Assembly: GCA_016219905.1 (NCBI GenBank) | Contig: JACRKA010000097.1 | Coordinates: 1-54,044 of the forward strand | Source: Verrucomicrobiota bacterium | GTDB lineage: Bacteria > Verrucomicrobiota > Verrucomicrobiia > CAIQCK01 | Length of the DNA: 54,044 bases | Direction of reading: 5' to 3' | Part shown: piece after piece, positions 32,518-40,643 of the stretch | Layout: every line of letters begins with the position of its first letter | Position numbering within the stretch: position 1 is the first letter of the stretch | Made by a program: the position numbers and the translations under genes | The notes under the pieces: generated by a model | Database searches by the model: none | The model's input: only the letters and a program-made list of their open reading frames with translations | Told to the model about the DNA's origin: nothing

Positions 32518-33212
32518 ACAACGCCGTCCGCAAACACCAGACCCGCTTTGGTGTGCTCGAGGAGCGCGGGCCGGAGACGATCCTCGCCGATGCCGCGACG
32601 GCGTTCATGCTGCCGCTGCTCCGCGTCCGTCGCGGCGACCGCGCCGCCGAGCCGGGCTGCGGCACTGGTGTGTTGAGCATCTGCATGGCGCTTACCGGCG
32701 CGGCGCGAGTGACCGGCACCGACACCGATCCCGCGGCGATTGCCGCCGCGCGGCAGAATGCTGCCAGCAACCGCGCGCCGAACGCCGAATTCATCGAGGG
32801 CAGCCTGCTCGAACCTGTCGCCGGGCCGCTTGACCTTGTCGTCGCCAACCTGCCGCACCGTCCCGCGCCGCAGCCGTTCAACGCGCGCTACTACGGCGGC
32901 TCCGACGGCACCGACCTCGTCCGTGCGCTCATCTCGCAGGCCGCAGACAAGCTCGCGCCCGGCGGACGGTTGGTGTTCTACCTCAACAGCATCGCCAACC
33001 CGCGCCGCGTGCTGGCCGCGCTCGCGGAGCGATTCGACGTGACGACGCTCGGCGAGCGCCGGCGCGATTTCACGCGCGAGGAGTTCGACGCGCTCACGCC
33101 CGGCCTGTTCGCGCACCTCGAAGCGCAGCGCGACCGCGGCGAGGCGGAGTTCTGGCGCGACGAGAACGAGCTTTATTTCACCGGGCGGGTCTATGAAGCT
33201 CGCCTGCGATGA
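32514..33212 (+). CDS. Class I SAM-dependent methyltransferase (HemK/PrmC-like fold)
   Basis: 232 residues from a GTG start that overlaps the carboxypeptidase stop. SAM motif I is AAEPGCGTGVLSI, motif II GTDTDPAAIAAARQNA, and the post-motif ANLPHRP stands where N5-glutamine methyltransferases have NPPY. The N-terminal ~35 residues are a short cap rather than the PrmC helical domain. The NLPH variant suggests an N- or O-methyl acceptor other than release-factor Gln. It is translationally linked to a ChbG-like deacetylase downstream. The acceptor is probably a cluster product; that is inference. Confidence 0.82.
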   Translation: MNNAVRKHQTRFGVLEERGPETILADAATAFMLPLLRVRRGDRAAEPGCGTGVLSICMALTGAARVTGTDTDPAAIAAARQNAASNRAPNAEFIEGSLLEPVAGPLDLVVANLPHRPAPQPFNARYYGGSDGTDLVRALISQAADKLAPGGRLVFYLNSIANPRRVLAALAERFDVTTLGERRRDFTREEFDALTPGLFAHLEAQRDRGEAEFWRDENELYFTGRVYEARLR

Positions 33213-33880
33213 GCCAGCCACGCACCCTCATCATCAACGCCGACGACCTCGGCCTCTCGCCGGAGGTGGACGCCGGCATTCTGGATTGCGTGAAGGCCGG
33301 CACGGTCACGGCCGTGTCGGTGATGGTCAACCCGCCTTACGAAGCAGACATCGCACCCTTTGTCGCCGCAGGCGTTTCGATATGCCTCCACTGGAACCTC
33401 GTGCCTTTGCCAGCCCAGTTTGACCCAGGGGATGCAGAGCGCGAACTGCGGGCACAACTGGACCGTTTCCGGCAAATCACCGGTCGCGAGCCGGCGCAGT
33501 TGAACTTCCACAAGCACCTCCATGCCCGCGACGGGCGGTTGCTGGAGATCGCATTGAAACTAGCGCGGGAGACCGGCGCGTCGCTGCGGGCCATCAACCC
33601 GGCGATGCGCGAACATTGCCGCGCGTGCGGTGTCCGCACCACCGACCATTTCGTCGGCGATGTCGTGCCGGCACCCTACTGGACGGAGGTGCGGCTGCGC
33701 GAGGTGTTGGCGACGTTGCCGCCGGGCGAGACGGAGTTGATGTGCCATCCCGGCAAGAACGTTGGTCCGATTGGAGGCTTGTTTTACCTCGCCGAGCGCG
33801 ACACGGAACGGGTCACGTTCACCTCGCCCGCGACGGCCGCTTTGATTGGCGGTCTTCAACTGCGAGGCTTCTTGCGATGA
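33209..33880 (+). CDS. ChbG/YdjC-family carbohydrate deacetylase
   Basis: 223 residues. YdjC family marks: LIINADDLGLSPEVDAGIL (metal-binding Asp pair), VSICLHWNL (His), LNFHKHLHA (HxH), and ELMCHPGKN near the C-terminus. The fold is a TIM-like polysaccharide deacetylase that removes N-acetyl groups from small oligosaccharides; E. coli ChbG acts on chitobiose. The start overlaps the methyltransferase stop by 4 bases and the stop overlaps the ATP-grasp start in the same way. Cytoplasmic, so it acts on a soluble sugar intermediate. Confidence 0.87.
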   Translation: MSQPRTLIINADDLGLSPEVDAGILDCVKAGTVTAVSVMVNPPYEADIAPFVAAGVSICLHWNLVPLPAQFDPGDAERELRAQLDRFRQITGREPAQLNFHKHLHARDGRLLEIALKLARETGASLRAINPAMREHCRACGVRTTDHFVGDVVPAPYWTEVRLREVLATLPPGETELMCHPGKNVGPIGGLFYLAERDTERVTFTSPATAALIGGLQLRGFLR

Positions 33881-34683
33881 AACTGACGATCCTCGACTTC
33901 AGCGTTTACGGCAACCGCTACGATCCTGAGAGCGACGCGCTGCTGGAGGCGGCAACCCAACGGCTTGGCGTCACGACGACAACGACGTTCGTATCGCGCG
34001 AGCAAGCTGCGACCGTCTTGCCGGACTCCGAGTGGGTTTGGCTCCGCTACGACCTCCGTTCGTCGGACGATCTGGAACTGGTTGTGTCTCTGGCGCGCCG
34101 GCTGGAGATCGAAGGTCGGCGCGTGTTCCCTTCCGCTGCGGCGATTCTCGCGACGGAGGACAAGTGGGAAGGCTGCCTTGCGCTGCGGCGCGGCGGGGTG
34201 GCTGTGCCGGAGACGGCGCTCGCGATGGAATGGGCGCGGTTTCCGCTGCCCATCATCGTGAAATCCCGCGTCGGCTGGGGTGGAATCGGCACGGCGGTCG
34301 CGCGCGACGCGGCGGAACTGGAGCGCGCGCGGGCGTTGTTGGACGAGGAACACATCTGCCAGCCGTTCATCGCCAGCACGCGCACGCTGGTCGTCGCGCT
34401 CGCCGACGGCGGCGAGATTGCGTGCATCGAGGACCTCTGCGGTCTCTCCACCGACGGCCGGACGCGCACGGTGCCGATGCCGCCGGACGCGGCGGCGCTG
34501 GCGGCGCGCACATTGGAGGCGACCGGATTGGTGGCGGGCACGGTGGACATGATCGAGTCGCCGGACGGCCTGCGCGTGCTGGAGGTCAACTCGTCGCCGC
34601 GCATCACGTATCCGCATCTGCCGGAGTTGGATTTGGCGACGCCGATGATGAAGGCGGTGTTGAGGCAGTGGATGAGCCGATGA
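33877..34683 (+). CDS. ATP-grasp ligase (RimK-like)
   Basis: 268 residues. Nucleotide-binding strands LPIIVKSRVGWGGIGTAVARD (the ATP-grasp small-domain Lys and Gly loop), HICQPFIASTR, and the metal site in TVDMIESPDG..VLEVNSSPRI (the last E and N). The N-terminal ~90 residues form a RimK-like pre-ATP domain. ATP-grasp enzymes of this type form amide bonds by an acyl-phosphate intermediate, commonly joining amino acids to a carboxylate. Being between a sugar deacetylase and a glycosyltransferase, it may acylate the amine freed by deacetylation; that is inference. 4-base overlap with both neighbours. Confidence 0.85.
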   Translation: MKLTILDFSVYGNRYDPESDALLEAATQRLGVTTTTTFVSREQAATVLPDSEWVWLRYDLRSSDDLELVVSLARRLEIEGRRVFPSAAAILATEDKWEGCLALRRGGVAVPETALAMEWARFPLPIIVKSRVGWGGIGTAVARDAAELERARALLDEEHICQPFIASTRTLVVALADGGEIACIEDLCGLSTDGRTRTVPMPPDAAALAARTLEATGLVAGTVDMIESPDGLRVLEVNSSPRITYPHLPELDLATPMMKAVLRQWMSR

Positions 34684-35756
34684 AAATCCTGATTTGCATC
34701 CCGTTTGAGCGATCCGCACCGAAAGGCAACAGCGTCGCCGCGCGGCGGCTGGCGGCGGGCTTTGAGCAAAAGAGAAATGCCGTCGCAATCCTCGATTACC
34801 CAGCCGTCGCCGACGCGGCGGCGGTGGCGGCAGTGGTGCGCGAATTCCGGCCCGACGTAGCGTTGGTTATGCACGCGTGGCGTTGCGCCGCGGCCCTGCG
34901 GGCGATCAAGTGCGCCGATGTTCCGGTGGTGGCTTCGTTGCGCGGGACTGACGCGAACGAGATGCTGGACGACCCGGCCACGCGGGACGAACTCGCGGCG
35001 GCACTGTCGGCCAGCGACGCCATCGTGGTGTTTCACGAACGGTTCAAGGAGCGGCTCGCGGCGATGGATGCGCAGTGGGGAGCGAAGACGCTCGTGATCG
35101 CGAACGGCGTCGAGTTGCCCCGGTCAAACATGGACTACCGCCAACGGCTGGCGATTCCAGCTCCAGCCTTCGTCTTCGCGACGGTCGCCGGGCTTCGCGA
35201 GGTCAAGCGGCCCCTATGGCCCGTGCCGCTCTTGGCGCAACTCCGCGAACGGCATCCCGCCGTCTTTTGGGTTCATGTCGGGCCGCCGATCGAGGCCGAT
35301 CTTGCTCGGCAGATGCAGGCGCTCGTGGCGCAGCATCCTTGGATTCGCCACGTGGACGGCGTGCCGCACGAGGAGATGGACTCGTTTCTGCGCGCGGCGG
35401 ACGTGGCGGTGGCCGCGAGCCGCTCCGAAGGCATGCCCCACGCGGTGCGCGAGGCGATGTTGGCTGAACGGGCGCTTCTGTTGTCCGACATCGAGGGACA
35501 TCGCGTCGAGGCCGAACCGGAACGTGAGGCGTTGTTCTTTGGCAACGAGGCAGAGTTTCTCCAACAAGCGACGCGGCTCATCGAAACTCCGGCGCTGCGC
35601 GAACGCCTGGGCGACGCCGCGCGCCGGCGGGTGACTGCGGATTTGCAGCGCCACGACGAAATCGCGGCGTATCTGGTTTTGTTTCGTTCTCTGGTCGAAA
35701 GAGAAGGCACGCAGCGGACTTCCAGAACCGGACCGGCAAGCAATGAGGCCGGTTAG
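34680..35756 (+). CDS. GT4-type glycosyltransferase
   Basis: 358 residues of GT-B fold. The N-terminal domain opens MKILICIPFERSAPKGNSVA with Gly-Asn near the acceptor loop, and LVMHAWRCAAAL. The C-terminal domain has the nucleotide-sugar signature SRSEGMPHAVREAM (E-x7-E). The central LVIANGVELP is the linker typical of family 4. The donor is not shown by sequence. The start overlaps the ATP-grasp stop by 4 bases; it is the last of the coupled set. The final 4 bases overlap the desaturase on the other strand. Confidence 0.87.
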   Translation: MKILICIPFERSAPKGNSVAARRLAAGFEQKRNAVAILDYPAVADAAAVAAVVREFRPDVALVMHAWRCAAALRAIKCADVPVVASLRGTDANEMLDDPATRDELAAALSASDAIVVFHERFKERLAAMDAQWGAKTLVIANGVELPRSNMDYRQRLAIPAPAFVFATVAGLREVKRPLWPVPLLAQLRERHPAVFWVHVGPPIEADLARQMQALVAQHPWIRHVDGVPHEEMDSFLRAADVAVAASRSEGMPHAVREAMLAERALLLSDIEGHRVEAEPEREALFFGNEAEFLQQATRLIETPALRERLGDAARRRVTADLQRHDEIAAYLVLFRSLVEREGTQRTSRTGPASNEAG

Positions 35757-36778
35757 CTGGCCGGGCTGCTGGGGAGCGGGGCGGCGTATTGGTAAGCCGG
35801 GTCCTGCTGCTGCCGCCGCTGAATCGCCGCGATCTCCTTCCATGTGGCGAAGATTCCGACGGGGCACGGCGGCAGGTCGTGTTGGATGGCGGCGTGCAGC
35901 TTGCCGAGTTTGTAGCACGGCACGGCGGCATACATGTGGTGCTCGGTATGATAGTTCATGTGCCAGTAAAGAAACCGGGCGACCGGATTCAGCAGGAACG
36001 TCCGGCAACAGAGCCGGAAATCCGGCACGTTGTCCTGCAGCCCGATGTGCTGCGTCTTGTTGCAAAGGAAGAACAGCCAGTTCCCGCAGAACATGGCGAA
36101 CGTGGTCAGGACCGGCACCATCCAGAGCTTGTAGTAGCACGACACCGCGATGATCAACCCATGCCCGACCAACAGCGTCCAGGCCCAGGCGATCGCCGGC
36201 CGTCGTTTCTCCGGCGCGTCGGGCGGGAACAGCTCCAGTTCCCACTCGCCCTTAAACTTTCCGGCGGCGATGCGCACGGCATCCATGATCAGGGCGGTCG
36301 GTGTGCCCGGGGTCGTGGCGATGTTGAAGAACCCTTCCCTGAAAAAGTCGCGCACCACGATCTTGACCGGCAACACCACCTCACGGTCGTCGGGCGGATG
36401 CAAGGTGTAGCGGTGATGCCGCGCATGGCTGGCGTTGAACGTCTCGAAGTTGATCCAGCCCAGAAAGGCAGTCATACGCTCGAACAGCGCATTGAGCCAC
36501 TTCGTCCGGAAGACCGTGCCGTGGCCGAGTTCGTGGACGGCATTGATCTGAAAGGAGAAACAGGTGCCGTGCAGGAACAACAGCGCGACCACGACCGGGA
36601 CCGGCGCATGGCCCGCCGCGTAGAATGCCGCCCCACCCGTCAGCGCCAGGACGCCGAGATAGCCGAGGCACTGGAGCAATCCCCGCGCATCGCTGCGCTC
36701 GTGCAGGCTGTTGAACACGGCCGGCGCCAGTGGCGTTCGATACCATCGGATCGGCGCGTTCTTTTCCGAGGTGCTCAT
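35753..36778 (-). CDS. Membrane fatty-acid desaturase (FA_desaturase family)
   Basis: 341 residues with four hydrophobic pairs. Its three His boxes are HELGHGTVF (near residue 80), HARHHRY (near 118) and HTEHHMY (near 278), the classical membrane FADS/PF00487 set that includes acyl-lipid desaturases and alkane or carotenoid-type hydroxylases. The start at 36778 is preferred to 36823 because it begins just before the conserved region. A weak AAGAG site precedes it. It is the last gene of a minus-strand run adk-APC-MHS-desaturase. It overlaps the GT4 gene tail to tail by 4 bases. Confidence 0.88.
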   Translation of the reverse strand: MSTSEKNAPIRWYRTPLAPAVFNSLHERSDARGLLQCLGYLGVLALTGGAAFYAAGHAPVPVVVALLFLHGTCFSFQINAVHELGHGTVFRTKWLNALFERMTAFLGWINFETFNASHARHHRYTLHPPDDREVVLPVKIVVRDFFREGFFNIATTPGTPTALIMDAVRIAAGKFKGEWELELFPPDAPEKRRPAIAWAWTLLVGHGLIIAVSCYYKLWMVPVLTTFAMFCGNWLFFLCNKTQHIGLQDNVPDFRLCCRTFLLNPVARFLYWHMNYHTEHHMYAAVPCYKLGKLHAAIQHDLPPCPVGIFATWKEIAAIQRRQQQDPAYQYAAPLPSSPAS

Positions 36779-36937
36779 GGTGCGCTCTTGGGACGAAACA
36801 AAGGGTCGCGCGGTGCCCACCAACTTGAGTGGTCAGCGTCGCCAAACAGACGGTAGGATAGATGTTGCCCCGCCCGGCCGCAAATCGCGACAAACCGGCG
36901 TTGGTGTTGGAGCTATCTCGTCGGGAAACCTTGAAGG

Positions 36938-38227
36938 TCACCGGCCCAACCCCGACCGGTGTGTCTCTTTCGCCAGCCAGACACTGAGCAGCGTGATGGC
37001 GGCCATCGCGATGAGATAGACGGCAACGGGCCACGGCTTGCCGTCCGCCCATGTCAACAGAGCCGTCGCGATGAGAGGGGCGAGACCGCCGGCCAGGGGC
37101 GCGGCGAGTTGATAGCCAAGGGAGGCGCCGCTGTAGCGGACGTTCGTGCCGAACATCTCGGCGAAGAACGCCGCCTGCGGGCTATACATCGCCGCGTGAC
37201 AGACCAGGGCGATCACGACCGCCAGCCACACCCACGACACGGACCGCGTTTCGAGCAGCCAGAAAAACGGGAACGCAAACAGCGCCAGGAACAGCGCGCC
37301 GCCGAGATAGACCGGCCGTCGCCCGATGCGGTCGGACAACGCGCCGCAGAGCGGAATCGCGACGAGTTGCACGGCGGAGCCGGCCAGCACGGCGTTGAGC
37401 AGGGCGCTTTGCGGAAGACCGAGGTGTTTCGTGCCGTAGGCCAGCACGAACACGGTGAAAACGTAGAACGACGCGTTCTCCGCCAGCCGCGCGCCCATGG
37501 TGAGCAGCACATTGCGCGGATGCGTGCGAAGCACTTCGAGCACCGGCAGGCGCGGCGCGGGTTGGTTTGCCTTCGCTTCCGTGAACACCGGGCTTTCCAC
37601 CAGCCGCAGCCGGATGAACAAGCCGACGCCGAGCAGCACGATGCCCAGCAGGAACGGCACGCGCCAGCCCCAGGCGAGAAACTCCTTTTCGGGCAGCGCG
37701 GAGAACAGGTTGAACACGCCGTTGGCCAGCAGCAGGCCGACCGGCGCGCCGGCCTGCACCCAACTCCCGTAGAAGCCCCGCCGGCCGCGATGACTGTGCT
37801 CCACCGCCATGAGCACCGCGCCGCCCCATTGGCCGCCCACGCCGAGGCCCTGCACGAAGCGCAGCGCGACCAGCAGCACCGGCGCAAGCACGCCGACCTG
37901 CCCGTAGGTCGGCAACAAGCCGATCAGGAACGTCGCCACGCCCATCATCATGAGCGAGGTCACGAGCATGGACTTCCGCCCCAGTTTGTCGCCGAAGTGG
38001 CCGAAAATGATACCGCCGAATGGCCGCGCGAAGAAACCCACCGCGTAGGTGCCGAACGCGGCCATCGTGCCCGCGAGCGGCTCGATGGTCGGGAAAAAGA
38101 GCTTGTTGAACACCAGCGCCGCCGCCGTGCCGTAGAGGAAGAAGTCATACCACTCGATGGCGGTGCCAATGAAACTGGCGAGCACGACGCGAGTCACCGA
38201 CGCAGGCGGATTCCCCGGGGCAGACAT
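36938..38227 (-). CDS. MFS transporter, metabolite:H+ symporter (MHS) family
   Basis: 429 residues and 12 predicted membrane helices. The MHS signature is clear: IEWYDFFLYGTAAALVF in helix 1, GIIFGHFGDKLGRKSMLVTSL between helices 2 and 3, and RFVQGLGVGGQWGGAVLM in helix 4. Members carry organic acids, betaines or sugars in proton symport; the substrate is not predictable. The start at 38227 matches the usual MHS N-terminus. An in-frame extension to 38317 would add 30 residues with Pro-rich composition. It is 52 bases after the APC permease on the same strand. Confidence 0.9.
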   Translation of the reverse strand: MSAPGNPPASVTRVVLASFIGTAIEWYDFFLYGTAAALVFNKLFFPTIEPLAGTMAAFGTYAVGFFARPFGGIIFGHFGDKLGRKSMLVTSLMMMGVATFLIGLLPTYGQVGVLAPVLLVALRFVQGLGVGGQWGGAVLMAVEHSHRGRRGFYGSWVQAGAPVGLLLANGVFNLFSALPEKEFLAWGWRVPFLLGIVLLGVGLFIRLRLVESPVFTEAKANQPAPRLPVLEVLRTHPRNVLLTMGARLAENASFYVFTVFVLAYGTKHLGLPQSALLNAVLAGSAVQLVAIPLCGALSDRIGRRPVYLGGALFLALFAFPFFWLLETRSVSWVWLAVVIALVCHAAMYSPQAAFFAEMFGTNVRYSGASLGYQLAAPLAGGLAPLIATALLTWADGKPWPVAVYLIAMAAITLLSVWLAKETHRSGLGR

Positions 38228-38279
38228 GCGGCGAAAGGATTCGCAGTTTCCCCGTGCAAGCGCAAGCGGAGAGTTGCCG

Positions 38280-39689
38280 TCAGCCCCGCTTGGAGGCGGC
38301 GGCCTGCCACAACACAAACATCACGCAGCCCGACACGATTACGCCAGCGCCCGCCAGCAGCAGCACCCAGCCCGAGGTCGCCCACAGGAAAATCCAGCCG
38401 ACCAGCGCGACCGCGGACGGGATGGGATAAAGCCACATGCGGAACGGCAGCGGCACGCCGGGCTGTTTGGTGCGCAGGACGTGCAGCGCGACGATCTGGC
38501 CGACGAACTGCACGAGGATGCGCACGGTCACGGCCGCGCTGATGAGCGTGTCCAGCGGCACGAAGCAGAACACCGCCGTCAGACCGCCCAACGCCAGCAG
38601 CGACACGGCCGGATAGTGCTGGGTCGGGTGGACGTAGCCGAACACGCGGAAGAAATCGCCCGCCTTCGCCGCCGCATAGGGGATGCGCGAGTAACCGAGC
38701 GTGATGGCGAACAGGCACGCCACCGAGGTCCAGATGATGAGCCATGTGAACCCCACCGCCACGTTGCGCCCGAAGAGCCGCTCCATGAACAGCGCGGCGA
38801 CGTTGGTGGATTTCATCGCCTCCTGCCACGGCACGACGGCGATGATGCTGATGTTCATCGTCAGGTAGATCGCCGCGACGAGCAGCACCGAGATGATCAC
38901 CGCGCGCGGGATGGTCCGGCCCGGATCGCGCACCTCGTCGCCGAGGTGGCAGATGTTGTAGTAGCCGAGGTAATCATAGACCGCGATCCGCATCGCCGCG
39001 CCCAACCCCAGCGCGAAGGTCCAATCAAACCGGAACGCATCCGGCGGCATCTTCAGCAACGATGCGTCGAAATGCGTCAGGCCCGCGACGATGACCGTCA
39101 GCACGGTGACAATCGTGCCCGTGCACAACACCACGGCGAGCCAGCCCACCACCGCGATGCGCCGGCACAGCGACAGCGTGATGAGCACGCAACCCGCCGC
39201 CGCGAGGATCTTGCCGCCGCACGGCACGCCACCCAGCACGATGAGGCCGTCGAGGTCCGGGAACACATACTTCACGTAGTCCATCGAGCCGATGTAGCCC
39301 GACGCGACCTCGAGCGTGCCGCTGATGAGGAACTGCCAGATGAACAGGAACGGCAGCAGCCGGCCCCAGCGATAGCGACCGAAGATCTCCTTGAGGAAAT
39401 GATACGTCCCGCCGCTGCCCGGCAGCGCCGCGCCGAGTTCGCTCCAGACCAGCCCGTCGCAAAGCACCAGCGCCGCCGCGATGACCCAGCCGACCAGCGC
39501 CTGCGGCCCGTTCATCGAAGCGATGAAAAGCGGGATGGTGATGAACGGCCCGATGCCCACCATGTTCGCCACGTTGAGCGCGGTGGCCTGGAGCAGGCCG
39601 AGGCTGCGGTCGAGGCGGGGTGTCGCGTGATTCGAAGAGTTCACCGGGCGGCCATTTGCCAGCGGCGGCGGTTGGAAACCGCCGCTCAT
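38280..39689 (-). CDS. APC-superfamily amino-acid permease
   Basis: 469 residues, 12 membrane helices. The N-terminal helix 1 motif LNVANMVGIGPFITIPLFI has the broken helix GIGPF characteristic of APC transporters, followed by GALPGSGGTYHFLKEIFGRYRWG. The best visual match is to the amino acid transporter (AAT/LAT-like) group. The substrate is unknown. It is 10 bases downstream of adk and 52 bases before the MHS transporter, all on the minus strand. Alternative start codons further in would remove only the flexible first 20 residues. It differs from the Usp-fused permease at the start of the window. Confidence 0.88.
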   Translation of the reverse strand: MSGGFQPPPLANGRPVNSSNHATPRLDRSLGLLQATALNVANMVGIGPFITIPLFIASMNGPQALVGWVIAAALVLCDGLVWSELGAALPGSGGTYHFLKEIFGRYRWGRLLPFLFIWQFLISGTLEVASGYIGSMDYVKYVFPDLDGLIVLGGVPCGGKILAAAGCVLITLSLCRRIAVVGWLAVVLCTGTIVTVLTVIVAGLTHFDASLLKMPPDAFRFDWTFALGLGAAMRIAVYDYLGYYNICHLGDEVRDPGRTIPRAVIISVLLVAAIYLTMNISIIAVVPWQEAMKSTNVAALFMERLFGRNVAVGFTWLIIWTSVACLFAITLGYSRIPYAAAKAGDFFRVFGYVHPTQHYPAVSLLALGGLTAVFCFVPLDTLISAAVTVRILVQFVGQIVALHVLRTKQPGVPLPFRMWLYPIPSAVALVGWIFLWATSGWVLLLAGAGVIVSGCVMFVLWQAAASKRG

Positions 39690-39699
39690 TGAGGCGCGC

Positions 39700-40455
39700 T
39701 CAACTCTTGCCGGTGCGCGCGTTCAACAACTTCATCGTTCGCTGGAAGATTTCCTCGGGCGATCCTTCGGCGATGATGGAGATGAGGACGCCTTTGTTGC
39801 CGTAGTAGTCGGTCAGCGGCGCGGTGCTTTTCGCATAGGCCTGCATGCGGACGCGGACGGATTCGGGGCGGTCATCCTCGCGCTGGAACAGTTCGGCGCC
39901 GCAGTGGTCGCAGACGCCCGCCTTCTTTGGCGGCATGTTGGTGACGTGGAAGACCGCCTTGCATTTCGAGCAAGTGCGGCGTCCGCCGATGCGATCCACG
40001 ACTTTCTCGATGGGCATCTCGTAATTGAGGACAGCGTCAAGCTTGACCTTCTGGGTTTTCAGCATGCCCTCCAGCGCCTCGGCCTGCGCCACGGTGCGCG
40101 GGAAACCGTCGAGCAGGAAGCCGCCCTCGCAGTTGAGGCACTCCACGCGCTCGCGCACGAGGGCCACGACCGTGCCGTCGGGCACCAGGTCGCCGCGTTT
40201 CATGAAACCGAGCGCCTCCTCGATGGCGGGCGTGCGCTCGCTTTCGGGCAGCGCCTTGGCGGCGCGGAAGATGTCGCCGGTGGAAAGGTGGCAGGGGCCG
40301 AGCCGCTCGATGAGGAACTCCGCCTGCGTGCCCTTGCCGACGCCGGGCGCGCCGAGGAGCACGAGCCGATAAGGCCGCTGTTGTGCCGGGGGCTTGTCCT
40401 CGCAGGGGAACTGGGGTCCTTTGAGCCAGGCGCATCGCTCGCGTTTCACGGCCAT
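39700..40455 (-). CDS. adk: Adenylate kinase with zinc-binding lid
   Basis: 251 residues. It interconverts ATP, ADP and AMP. P-loop GAPGVGKGTQA near residue 36, STGDIFRAA, LLDGFPRTVAQAEAL (AMP-binding) and the lid with CSKC...CDHC, the four-Cys zinc site. The N-terminus is ~28 residues longer than in E. coli Adk. The start codon at 40455 is preceded by AAAGGAG at 9 bases, so the extension is probably genuine. The segment contains CEDK and is Arg/Pro-rich. Adk and the secY-type operon are not together here. Confidence 0.94.
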   Translation of the reverse strand: MAVKRERCAWLKGPQFPCEDKPPAQQRPYRLVLLGAPGVGKGTQAEFLIERLGPCHLSTGDIFRAAKALPESERTPAIEEALGFMKRGDLVPDGTVVALVRERVECLNCEGGFLLDGFPRTVAQAEALEGMLKTQKVKLDAVLNYEMPIEKVVDRIGGRRTCSKCKAVFHVTNMPPKKAGVCDHCGAELFQREDDRPESVRVRMQAYAKSTAPLTDYYGNKGVLISIIAEGSPEEIFQRTMKLLNARTGKS

Positions 40456-40643
40456 GTTGTGTTGCTCCTTTCGAGAACCTGATTGGTGGTGGCAACTTGT
40501 GTCCCGTCGAAACGGGGCCGGATTCTCGCCGATTCACGCGCCGGAATCAAGCACCGAGGTTGAAGAGAGACGAGCCGGCGGGTGGATGACATTTTGCTTA
40601 CCCGCCCCGCGTCGTGTAGATATGCTTCCGCGCCAAGGTTCAG

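Noticed and set aside
40595..40632. TTGCTT and TAGATA before the cytochrome gene as a promoter
   Set aside because: Spacing of 17 fits but the -10 matches only three consensus positions, which is too weak to report.
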